Source: Carposina sasakii (taxonomy: Eukaryota; Arthropoda; Insecta; Lepidoptera; Carposinidae). Taken from it: 64,000 bases of DNA. Position 1 is the stretch's first letter, and every line of letters starts with the position of its first letter. The translations under genes were made by a program, and so were the position numbers. Shown piece after piece: positions 21,986 through 35,400 of this stretch. The stretch is from contig CP053172.1 in NCBI GenBank assembly GCA_014607495.2, forward strand, positions 9,810,888-9,874,887, in the 5' to 3' direction. The notes under the pieces were generated by a model. The model made no database searches. It was not told the DNA's origin and saw nothing but the letters and a program-made list of their open reading frames with translations.

Positions 21986-24900
21986 CTAAAAAAATAAACA
22001 TATATCTATCTATACATATAATAAAATTGTAACGGATCGATGTTTGTGCACGCTAATCTCAGAAACGGCTGAACCGATTTCGATGCAGTTTTCAGGAATA
22101 TATTGTGACAGGTCTCACTTTAGATATAAATTGCTTCCCGCTGGCTGTATGTATGCTTAGATCTTTTAAACTATGCAACGGATTTTGATGCAATTTTTTT
22201 AAATAGATAGAGTGATTCAAGAAGAAGGTTTATATGTATAGTTTGCATCCGTGCGAAGCCGGGGCGGGTCGCTAGTGTATGTACTTACCAGCGGAGGTAG
22301 TAGTAGAGTCGACGGTGTACGGTGTGACGTCACAGGTCGTTATGACCGTCGCTGGGATTGTATCTTCGTCCGTCACACTACCTACTACCACCTTTTTTAG
22401 CTGGAATTGTACAGAAATATTAATATTACAAGTGAGTTTTAAGAGTTCATGGGCATCGAAAAACATCTAAAACAATCTTAAAATATTACAAAAACTTATA
22501 CAGAGTGTAACAAAAGGGGTATGTTAAGCGAAAAGCTATGTAAATAGACCAATATAGAGATCCTATTTCGAAAATTTATCACATGTTTATTTTTCAAGAT
22601 TGTATGAACATTTTTGAGTTGTTTAGGGATTCTCCATACCATCTAGAAAAATGAACATGTGATTTCGGGTCTCAAATTTTGTGGAAAGGTTCTTGATAGT
22701 GGGCTATATGCATAGCTTTTCGCTTAACATACCCTTTTTGATACACCATGTATAATAATAAATGTAATAAATTATTGCATATTTGTCTATGATAAAGTTG
22801 AAATTTTTGGTGTGATTTTAAGACTAAATTGCCTTTTTGAAAATAGTTTTTGCAATATTTTACGACAATAATATCATCCGTGCCCATTATTTACCTTGTT
22901 TAACTGTACGGGATACACAAAGGCGAGTTTATCTCCTACATGCATTTTGTTTATGTTACTCGTAATTATTGTACTTTCTACTTCTATATATATTAGAGTG
23001 ACGCACATTATCCCGCAAAGAGGTTGGCCAGAAGTGTGCAAAATACGCTACGCCGCTTTTTGGACACAAGCTACCGGTAACGAATCCAATAGGATATGAT
23101 TCCATCCAATGGGAAAAGCTATTATAAGCTTAAATAAGCTAAATACATACATACATATAATCACGCCTTTATCCCTTACGGGTAGGCAGAGCACCAATGG
23201 CCGATAGAACCACATGGTGCCACTTCTGACCAATTTTGAGGGTATATAGTTGAGATGTACAAGTTCGGTTAGTAGTGACAGGTGGTCAGCCCATCGCCTA
23301 CAAAACACCAAGACCCTCTTGTCCCTCTACTGACTTGTACAGTATGCTCGGGATAAATAAGCTAAATTCAAATTATAATAAATAATAATGATTTAAATAT
23401 AAATTATTAATACCTTCTCCACTTCTACTGCCATATTCGTTGAACTGCTTGCTTTGGCCGCCTGTACATATATAAATAGATTAACGGTGGTATTCTTAGT
23501 TACCGACCCTAAAAGTCACCCTCAATGGATGAGGCATTTCATTTTAGAAAAAAAAACTACTTATGTGAGTAGTTTTACGCTTATTGAATTGCCTGTGCTC
23601 CATGAATGGAAATCTCAAAACCATTTTTAGAGGAAAATGCTTGTTAAAACTATAATTGTTCTTTCCTCTTTTAATCGTTTTGTCTCTTTTCCTCGCCACG
23701 GAACGCCGTCCGCGCTGACTTTTTTACCTGACGACAGTTGTCCAACGACCGTGTTCTCAAACCTGCGTACCACAGGCCTGTTGCTCGACAAGTAAATTTT
23801 CGTGTGTGACAAACAGATCTACCCAATAATAATATGTCTTTTTAATAATAATATGTCTTTATTTTCTCACCACAATGTTGCATCTTAAATTACACGGCAA
23901 TATTAAGCACATTGTTATTTTCAACAAGTTAGCAAACTGCGGAGAGACTGGAGCCTAAGCTAGGCTTAAAGCCTGTATTTCAGGTCACCAGGTCTCAACT
24001 CTTATAGATACAAATAACAATAACAATTTGTCTATGTGTCATCCTGTCTTTTTTATCAATCAAGTAAATAATAAGTTTACATTTCAAGATCGTGGTTAGT
24101 TGTGTGAGACAAAGCCTATTTAAATATGTTAGTGTGGTTAGTAAAAGTTGAAAAAGGTGTGTATGTGTAGTAGTGTGCGTGTGTGTGTGTTATAAATTAT
24201 AAACTATTCTGCATTTAACAGAAGAGTTTTAATTTCACTATAATTTAATTCTAGAAGCCACAAAGTGAGTTTACGTTTTAGAACATTCTTGTTTAAACTA
24301 TATATAGGTAGCTTCATATTTATTTTATTATAAAGGTGGCAACCTTGGTAGCAGAAAAATCGTTTGGAGAACTTGGTTTTAAATATATCTTGGAAACAAT
24401 CTACAGGATTAAATCGTCTTCTACTGTGATGCAAAGAAGAGTTATAATTTAACAATGTGTGTTGCTTGAGTATTGTGTGAAGCACGAAAAGTTGACGAAC
24501 CGTTAGTACGTACGTAGTAATAAGAGTGCCTGTACCCTAAAAGTAGACTATAGTGAAGTGAAAACCCCAGAAACCTACGAGAGATTCCGCGCGGAAGAAG
24601 AAAGAATAGAAAACAACCAAATAACACTCTTGGACATTCTTTTTTCATTTTGACGCGACGCGACCCCCTAAATCCCAAAACATTTAATTTTCTTGGCCCA
24701 GCCCCTTCTTTAAACAATGCTTTTAGTACAATTTTGATAATATTAATTCTTCTTCTTCAGTCTATTGCAGTCCACTGCTGGACGTAGGCCTCCCCCTGGG
24801 CACGCCACAATAATGTCACATAGTCAAGGTTAATGTTTGAATATTATATTTCAAACTAATGGCAAAAAAGATGTTTCATCGCTTAATATTTTAAATAATA

Positions 24901-27900
24901 CATCAAATCAGCCTATTGCGATCTACTTCTGTGGAGTAGGCACGAATCTTTTTACGCGGCGTAACGCTAGCGACTCGCTAGCAAAATCTATGTGATTTGA
25001 CAGTTTGACGATAACGTTACGGACTATCGAGAGGTTCGTGCTTACCCCTCTGGACGTAGGCCTCCCCCAAAGCACACCAAATATGATTATGACGTACTAC
25101 ATATATAAGGTCTACCAAAAAGTAGTGATCATGTCTTTTGACACGAAACTAGGTAGGTAAAAAGAAACAACTTTCATTATTAGACCAACTCCGAAATAGT
25201 GAAAAAAAAAATCTGCTGTTCCATACAATCTTGCATAATTACTGCACAGAAATGTATGGAACAGCTGATTTTTTTTCACTATTTCGGAGTTGGTCCCATA
25301 ATATGTGACGTTGTAATTTTCAATTAATTTTACATTTGAAAAATGGACTTGCCCACTTAACTTTGAAGGGTTATTACTACCTCATTTGGACACTTAATCA
25401 AATTGTAATTTTACAGATAGGTATGATTTTGATGATTTATTCTGGCATAAAATGTCGTTAAAATTCAACCATAGTAAACATCCCTATTGTAAGTATAAGT
25501 GTGACGGTCAGAATCGACCATAGTTTAATTTATCTTAAATTACCTTATCAGGCGCGGGTGCGATTTTCCTCAGTTTGTTGGAAGCGGGAGACGCGACAGC
25601 TTGTCCTCTCGTCTGAGCTTTCTTCAGCGAAGGGTCGATCTCTATGGGAATTGGCTCGAATTCTATAAAAATGTGGAAATATTTTGGCTGCAGTATCTTC
25701 TGCTACCACTTTTGGCTGTGTCCAAAGTATTACATGACAAATTGTCTCCTATCGACCCTGCCCCCTAGCATGACCACGCATCGTGGATATCGTATCGTAT
25801 GATATCGTATCGTCTCTACACAAAATTCAATATAGTGGCTATATTTAACGTATTTTGACAGGCTAAATGTCGATAAATCGGTTTATCATATTGTGTTTCG
25901 CAGGTCATGCTACTGGACTAGGTATATTGATTTATATTAATTACTTCGAAGAAAAACATTCACTTTCCGGAATATCAAACTTGTAATTCACGAAGTCTTC
26001 CTATACAGGGTGTAACAAAAAAGGTATGTTAAGCGAAAAGCTACGTAAATAGCAGACTGTAGAGAACCTATCCACAAAATTTGAGACTCGAAATCACATG
26101 TTTATTTTTCAAGATTGTATGAAAATTCCTGAGATATTTAAAAATTCTCCATACTATCGGGAAAAATAAACATGTGATTTTGAGTCTCAAATTTTGTGGA
26201 TAGGTTCTCTACAGTGGGCTATTTACGTAGCTTTTCGCTTAACATACCCTTTTTGTTACACCCTGTATAATTACCTACACTGTACGAATGCAATATGTAC
26301 ATTTAGTAAATAATATAAAATTGTATATTTTCATGATAATTAAGATTCTGATAAACTTGAGTACTTATTTACTTTAAAATCAAGCATTTACCCCACACCT
26401 AAAGCATATTCAACTAGATAATTAACAATTAATAATGTATTATAAAATTATTAATAAAGAAATGAAAAAATTGTCCACCCGAGTGGGACTCGAACCCACG
26501 ACCCCTGCATTCCGTGCAAGTGCTCTTACCAACTGAGCTACCGGGTCAATAACTCGGATGACGAATTTTACCATCTCTTTTTAAATTACATTATTGGCAA
26601 CGTAATTTTTTCATCCCGATAGCTATACACTAGCCAAATCTCGGTAAACAGAGCCTAATCCCTGTAATATATTAAATATTAGTAGGAAGGTGTAAACGAG
26701 GGTTTTATTTATAAACATTACCATAGAGTAATAAGATGTAGACATAGAGTGCTAATGTCATACTAACTGTTTCGATGCACCATTAGAAAGAAAGAAAGAA
26801 TCACTATGGGTGCGCCCACCACCGGGCCCTACCATAGTGAATGTTTGAACTTCCGAATTGTAACGCCTAATACAATTTCATTTAGAAAGAAAGAAGAAAG
26901 AAATTATTTATTCAGCATTCAAAAATGTTTCACAATACAGCCAAATAGAAAAACATAATTATGCTGAAATGGAGCCAGCTCAGCATACAGCTGCAGACCA
27001 AAACAGATGGCCTGCAGCGCTGGGTTTTCATTAGACTTTTCGGTGCCTCACAATTCCAGTCCTTGACACTTAGATTCTATTAGTGTAATGTATAGTAATG
27101 TACTACATTACTAATGTATTGTAACGTATAGTAGTGTAATCTAAGTGTCAAGGACTGGAATTTTGAGGCACCGAAAAGTCTAAACGTGCATCGAAACTGT
27201 TAGTACCTATGACATTAGCACTCTATGTCTACATCTTATTCCTCTATGACATTACAATCAGATGATAGAAAATTTAGAAATATTCGTAACTTAAAACTAC
27301 TTCGGGGGGGTCATTTGACTATCTTATTTTTTAAGGGTGGTATATGTGAATAAAATTCCCTATAAAGGTAAGCGTCCACATGTCGGTATCGTACACAACG
27401 GACGCATCGCACGCAACGGATCCATGTATTCTTTGTATAGAAACGTATATAAGTGCGTCCATCTGTCCGCATCGTATTCATCGCACATCGACAATGCCGA
27501 CACCGTTGCTCCGTGAGGCAACTTTTGTCATACGTCATACGGAATGCCGATCAGTGGACGCACGCTCGCTCTGCATCGTCGGCCATTTGCATTTGGTGTT
27601 TGTCGTGTCAACAAGCTTTTTTTTCCAATTCTTCCTCTTCTGCTAACAAACAAGCTACAACGACAAATTGTTCCTCATCGCTTTCCTCCATTCTCACAGA
27701 GTCCACATGTGCTCACTACGAAAATCCGAATGAACTGGCATCGTCAATCCGAATGCTGTCACTCTCCGTCGATAATCCGTACGCTGCCGATACAGTGGAC
27801 GCAGTATGAAAATTAATGCGTTTGATGCGATCCGTCCGCAGCGTCCGATGCCGACCTATGGACGCTTACCTTAACCCGCGCAGATAAAGAATCGATCTGA

Positions 27901-29417
27901 AAATGGCGGCGGTGACGGAAGGTATGGTTGGCAAAACCATTACTAAATGTCACTTATATAAAAAGCACTGTAACAAGTAACAAGCACGTCTTAGAAAAAA
28001 AATACGCTAGAAATTTACTTCGAAAGAGTAACCTTAAAGTAATTACCGATTGAAAATCTGCAATAAACATGAAAAAATGGGCTTTCAGACGTTCAACAGC
28101 AATGAGATTAGTCAAAGCGAAACCAGACAATTTTTTTTGCAGCGCATACTTTACTGTGTGACCATAGGCGCGCGATAGATATGAGCGAGATAGCATGCGA
28201 GTGGACGCCATTTATAGATCAATTCTTTATCTGCGCGGGTTATACAGGGTGTAACAAAAAGGGTATGTTAAGCGAAAAGCTATGTAAATAGCCCACTATA
28301 AAGAACCTATCCACAAAATTTGAGATCCGAAATCACATGTTTATTTTTCCCGATAGTATGGAGAATTTTTAAATATCTCAATTTTCATACAATCTTGAAA
28401 AATAAAAATGTGATTTCGTGTTTCAAATTTTGGAAATAGGTTCTTTATAGTGGGCTATTTATACAGCTTTTCGCTTAACACACCCTTTTTGTTACACCCT
28501 GTATAAATGAATAATAAATACCTTTGTCCTGATGATTCAAATCCACCATATAAGCAGAGAGGTTGGCATGTGACACACCGAGAGCCAACGCCGCCGCGTC
28601 TATACTCATCTCACCTCTTTGTAGTCGGTCCAGTACGTCTGCCGGACCTTTACCCGCCCAGAAATCTCGGGCCGTTCTGTTTGAATAAACGCATCATTAT
28701 AATCTGTTGATGAGAGTTTGGGTGCTTTCTAATTTTTATCACTCGTGTGACCCTTGCAATAAGATTATATTGTTGAGTCTGACTTGTAATATTGAAACCT
28801 GCATGTTATGTAAATTTTGTCTACTAAGGCATAGAGGAATAAGATGTCATAGAGTGCTAATGTCATACTAACAGTTTCGATGCACCATTAGACTTTTCGG
28901 TGCCTCACAATTCCAGTCCTTGACACTTAGATTCTATTAGTGTAATTTATAGTAATGTACTACATTACTAATATATTGTAACGTATAGTAATACAATCTA
29001 AGTGCCAAGAACTGGAATTGTGAGGCACCGAAAAGTCTAATGGTGCATCGAAACTGTTAGTATAACATTAGCACTCTATGTCTACATCTTATTACTCTAT
29101 GACTAAGGTTACGTTTAATTAGTGTCTATTTCTGATAAAACATTTGTATGTCTAAATAGGCAGATTTTCGCGGATTGTATATCATTGAATGAAAGAATGA
29201 ATGAATATAATCACGCCTTTATCCCTTACGGGGTAGGCAGAGCACCAAGGACCGATAGAACACATGGTGCCACTTCTGACCAATTTTGAGGGTATAGTTG
29301 AGATGTACAAGTTCGGTTAGTAATGACAGGTGGTCAGCCCATCGCCTACAAAACACCAAAACCCTCTTCTCCCTCTACTGACTTGTACAGTATGCCCGGG
29401 AAGAGAAGCAGCTGTAG

Positions 29418-29466
<49 letters not shown>

Positions 29467-32400
29467 TAATATAATATAATATAATATAATATAATATAAT
29501 ATAATATAATATAATATAATATAATATAATATAATATAATATATATAATATAATATAATATAATATAATATAATATAATATAATATAATATAATATAATA
29601 TAATATAATATAATATAATATAATATAATATAATATAATATAATGTCTATAATATCTGATAATATATATAATATAATATATGTCTAATATAGGCATATTA
29701 TAATGTATATCATTGTATTACCGGAAATCAGACAAATAAAATATTTCATTCATTCATTCATCTATGCCTGCTACTAAAAAACCGTAATATATAAAATAAA
29801 GTTATATACATGACTTTTTACAGCAAAATATATGGAGTACATGGATGTTTATACAGGGTGTAACAAAAGGGGTATGTTAAGCGAAAAGCTATGTAAATAG
29901 CTCACTATAGAAAACCTATTTCCAAAATTCTCTAGACTCAAATCCACATGTTGACTTTTCCAGATAGTATGGAGAAATCCTAAATGAGCCAGGAATGTCC
30001 TCATACAATCTTGAAAAATAAAAATGTGATTTTGAGTCTAAAGTTTTGGAAATGGGTTCTCTTTAATGGGCTATTTACATAGCTTTTCGCTTAACATACC
30101 CGCCTCCTGATTACCTAATTTTCAATAGCAAAGCCAAAGCAAAGCGATGGCGAAAATTGTACAATATTCGCCTTGAAATGTCAAAGTTCCTTTGAAATTC
30201 ATTTTACGTAATACGAATTTGACAAGCAATCAGCGATTTTTTTGCTAGTTGGGTAATAATGTATATGGTACATAATACCAAATAAAAAATATTTATATTC
30301 TTTATTGTACACAAATTAAAACTTTTTGCAATATTTGTCTGTTCTGGCTAATCTCTGAAACGGCTGGACCGATTTTGACGGAACTTTCACTGGCAGATAG
30401 CTAAAGTAATCCGCTATTCCTGCATAAAAAATGCAACAGACAGACAGAATTACTTTCGCATTAATGTGAAATACTTGTGGACGACAGTGACTGTAGAAAA
30501 AACAAAATACCTACTTATCGAAATTATCCGGAATAAAAATATTTTCCCATGGATAAAAAGTAGCCTATGTGTTATTCTGATATTATTGTGAAGTTTTATC
30601 AGAATCCATTCAGTACTTTTTGCGTGAAAGAGCAACAAACATCCTTACATCCTCACAAGCTTTCGCGTTTTTATTATATTACTAGTGGACGCCCGCGACT
30701 CCGTCCGCGTGGCCTACAGGAAAAACAAAATGTCGATATTATCCGGGATAAAAAGTAGCCTATATGTTAAGTGGGACCTGTCACAATATATTCCTGAAAA
30801 CTGCATCGAAATCGGTTCAGCCGTTTCTGAGATTAGCGTGCACCAAACGCACAGACAAATCGACAAACACAAAAATTCCTAAAATTATTCTTTTGCACTA
30901 TCGCGTAGACAAAAGTCTCCTATAACATTTTTTCTCATATATCTTCCATGTACAGACAGCGATCCGTTACATCTTTCTTAATATATATAAATCTCCTGTC
31001 ACGATGTTTGTCCGCGATGGACTCCTAAACTACTTAACCGATTTTAAATTAAATTGGCACACCGTGAGCAGTCTGGTCCAACTTGAGAGATAGGATAGCT
31101 TAGATCTTTAATTATAGTCGCAATTTTATTTTATTGCAAATTATTTGTCTATAATTAATTGACAGTCACAATTATCTGTTAACTCCAAAAGATTCTAACA
31201 GATGTCGATACTTTTCGACTGGATTGAGTAAGTAATCAATAGATGGCACTGCTATGGTAAACCGACAAATGTGTCATATAAGCTACAATTCAATTTCCAC
31301 GCGGACGAAGTCGCGGGCGTCCACTATTTTTATTATATGTACCTATAGATTATTGTGTCAGTAGGTTAGTTTAATTTATACAAAGTGTAACAAAAGGGGT
31401 ATGTTAAGCGAAAATCTATGTAAATAGCCCACTAAAAGGAACCTGCCCACAAAATTTCAGACTCGAAATCACACGTTTATTTTTTTCAGATAGTATGGAG
31501 AATTCCGAAACAACTCAGGAATGTTCATACAATCTTGAAAAGTAAACATTTGATTTCGAGTCTCAAATTTTAAAAATATGTTCTCTATAGTGGGCTATTT
31601 ATATAGATTTTCGCTTAACATACCCTTTCTGTTACACCCTGTAGAAACACTTACCTATAAGGCCTGTTAATACATCCATAAACGTCACGATATCTTCCAT
31701 ACAGTGTTCCGTAGCTGACCCCTAATATCTCTGCCGCTTGCTTCATCTCCAACTCTTTCACTCTTACCGCCTCCATCACCTGCGGGAAAGAGACAAAATA
31801 TACACCTGCTATATACAAATCAATATGCAGGAGTAAAAAACTGGCGATTTTTATTACCCACTTATAATGTTTTGTAGTAGATAAAGTGTTTGTATGCCAC
31901 GTTTTGGGCGAAACGTTTCTGATCTAATAATCGTATCGTAAATGTGGCCGCCATAAGCAGACCTGACAGCGGACGGTGATTGCTGAGGCGAAGAAAGTAG
32001 TTGGGATTTTAAACGCGAAGCTCAGAACAAACGGGATGACGGAGATATTTGGAGGCCCTCTGCCCCATCTATGGGACACAGGAGCATAAGTATATAAGTC
32101 GATACTCTGGCAGACTGCTACATCGAAAGAAAACCTCAAACTGCGCAAATATGCGAACCTCAGTGGAGATCTTTGGACCGTTTGGAATTGAAACTATGGG
32201 GCTATTTGGCCCGGGAACCCGTGCCCTTTTTAAGAGCATCTCTAAAAGACTGGTCGAGGCATCCCATGACCGAAGGGCTGGCCAGTACTTTGGACAAAGA
32301 ATTAGCCTTTTGGCCACGTTGTCAGCGGTGAAGGAGTTGTAGGCAACCTTATTCTTTATTGCTAACACACAAAAAAATATAAATTACAGGATAAAAGAAG

Positions 32401-35400
32401 AAACGCATGTACAATGGCAAGCTCATATCTACAAGTAAATAAAGAGAAAAACTAATAATCTCTTATTTGTAAAAATGTTTTAGATTAAAAATATATATAT
32501 ATATATCCACCTAGCAGCAGCTGTATAAATTGAAATAATCCTCATTTTCCGTACAGTAAATAAGTAAGTAAGGCAACTTACCCGTTTAACATAGTTTTCT
32601 TCCCAGAACTGTGGCCGGCGGCCATGTTGTAAGTAGTCGTGTAGTTTGACGACGTCCGTGAAGCGCGGGTCGTTCGGACCCGACTTCGGGCCCACTGTAG
32701 CTGTATCACGTCATAGATTATGTACTCGTTCATAGAATAATAAGTTCTCCAAAATCCGTGACTATGCACAGTTTTGAAGCAACTTTAAATCAGTCTAATT
32801 CAGTCACATTCACCCATCATTCATCCTATTCTTAGGCATATGGTTTATGTTTACAATCTGTTTGTTAAGTTACAACTCTAAAAAGTAATTATCGATTCCG
32901 CAATAATCCGCGGTTTAAAAGAGTGGAAGATGCGATATTTTCGTCTCGTTTTTTGCTTCACTACTCATATTTCATTTGTCATTGATGACTCCTTCCAGGG
33001 ACTTGTTAGTCTATGGGTATAATATAGGGGGCGTGTTGAGCTAAATACTTAAATACTATAAAAATTGCCCACTAATAGAATATTAGGTCCCACTGTAGCT
33101 GCATCATGCCACAGATTATGTATTTGTTTATCCTAAAACTTGTATAGGGTGAAATATAGACGGCGTGTTTTACGAAATTAGGGTCCAGCGCCTAATCTTT
33201 CTCCAGTCGTGTCCGCTAATGATAATGTAAACAGATTATGTTTGTAAACTGTATGTATAGGTTGTGTAATTTGTATTTTTTTTATATAATTATTTGATAA
33301 GGTGACAATAAGTAGCAATGACATGGCAAGTAAGCTGAATTTAATACAATTTGTCGGATTACGATCTCTTCATGGGCGCATGTAAGTTGTTTCTGCAATA
33401 ATTTTTCATTTTGACTAATTTTACACTTGTTTTTGAGGATTTTCCCGACGTTTCCATTCATCATCATCATTATAATCCATCATAAATCATTTATATAAAG
33501 ACAATGGCTGTATGGGCTTAGTTCCCCTTGCCTTTCCTTCGGGATAAATTAAAAAAAAAAAACAATTTGTGTGTAGCCATTGTTTTAAGCAGCTGTAATA
33601 TGTACCTACTACCTATGTTGAATGTCGGAGACGACTAAATGTGCGAGACCTGTATTGTGACATTTTAACCAACATCTTTACCAAATGTTTACCACATTTA
33701 ATGCAAATAAATATCATTTCATATTGAATTGTATCAGGCGTCACTATTCGGAAGTTCAAATCTCTATTGAGGGATCGTCCGCCACCTTTGCTTGATTTAA
33801 CTATATCAAGATTAGATAAATTTCATGATTTTGCTGTATACCGGAAACCTACCCATACAGATGTCACAATACCGGTTGATTCTTTCCACCCATGGCAACA
33901 TAAATTAGCGGCTTATAAGTCTATGATACATCGACTGGTAACTTTACCGCTTAACAATTACAATTATAATAAAGAATTTAATACCATTGTTCAAATTGCC
34001 AGATCTAATGGGTACAGTCCTCAATTAATTTATAATCTGGTCAATAAAAAGGAAAACATTTTGGTTAAACAAATGTTATACCCTAAAGTTGATCAGATTC
34101 AAAAATCATACACTGGTAGTTTGACATATTATGGCATATGGTGGCGGGCGATCTCTCAATAGAAATATCATTTCATTTCATTTCCGCTTTCCTATCGGAC
34201 TGATATGTTGAAGGAATAGAGAGTGCATCTATTTTAGGTTAGTGCACTATAACTCCTACGCAGTTGGCTATCTCCGTTGAAATTGGTCGCCATGACCGAA
34301 AAACGGCCAGAGATAAAATCTCACTGCCACACTAGATACACGCATGAAATTGACACGCAAGTGATTGCTAAATAAACTTATAAAAAGCCTAACAAACGTG
34401 GCAAGACCGTTTATTTTGTCCGGACGCAATCAAATCAAAAAGCATTACCATACGATTTTACCCGGACGACTGGCAACCCATGTGTCCGTTATTTACAAAA
34501 TACAAAAAATACATTATTATAACTTTTAAGATTACTGTTTTGATTTAGCTTAATTCATTGTGCATACACGCCTAAGACACTAAATTGGTGTAAAAATCTT
34601 ACGTTACTGGTAAAAATGGTATACCTACAGGTGTTTTTTCCTGGCCACCTTAGGTGGTCACCCTTAACGAAGGGTACGTACTCTATACATCAAATAAAGT
34701 AAGTTTATGCCAAAAAAAATGCTGGGAAAGAAAAAAAAATCTTGACCGTGCGAAATTTATAGTGTCCAGTGTTTATGTTACTTTTATCATAGACAGATAA
34801 TAATTATTTCTCGTGAAAAAATCTTGCTACGCGCGTCTATGTGCATTTATGCATAAAAACGCAGTCTATTTACTCAACTTCGGGAACGTTGACGACCAAA
34901 AATCTACTTTGTGTCTGCAGTGTTACCTTAATAAATAAATAAACAAGTGTGTACATACGTTTAGTATTAATCCCAGGCGAGGTGGACGAGTACAGATACA
35001 CACTCTCCAGCTTCAGATCTACTGCGGACCCTGATGATGATGACGCGGCTCCGGGAGGGGCGTCGTTTGACTCCTCTGCAAATATGTTACTACTGAAGTC
35101 CTGGTTGCTTATATTATATCATCTTTCACTAATTATATTGATTTTTAAAAAAATCACTCGAATGGCCCTAATATTATAAAAACTACTGCTACAATGCAAT
35201 GAGACCAATTCTGTAAACGTTTATAAAAAGTCATCTATGAAAATATAACGTTCAAAAAATTCTCATCACATACAATCTTGCAAACAATCGACCTTTAACG
35301 TCCATCTTTCGCTGTCCTTTTTTTATATCTTAATCCACTTGTTTGCTGGAAAAAATCACTTATAGGGATAAGCACGCTTTTATACATTATCAACAAAAAG

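Noticed and set aside
26488..26549. Possible tRNA gene on the minus strand
   Set aside because: Same SINE family with conserved flanks and tail.
27380..27816. Overlapping open frames of 88-118 codons
   Set aside because: They lie wholly within a PIF-type MITE, overlap each other in different frames and show no known motif.
29346..29696. Open frame of 116 codons rich in YYIIL
   Set aside because: It is the translation of the (ATAAT)n and (TA)n tract and has no coding meaning.
32069..32368. Minus-strand 99-codon frame
   Set aside because: Antisense to a LINE ORF relic whose plus-strand frame has the family motif pattern.
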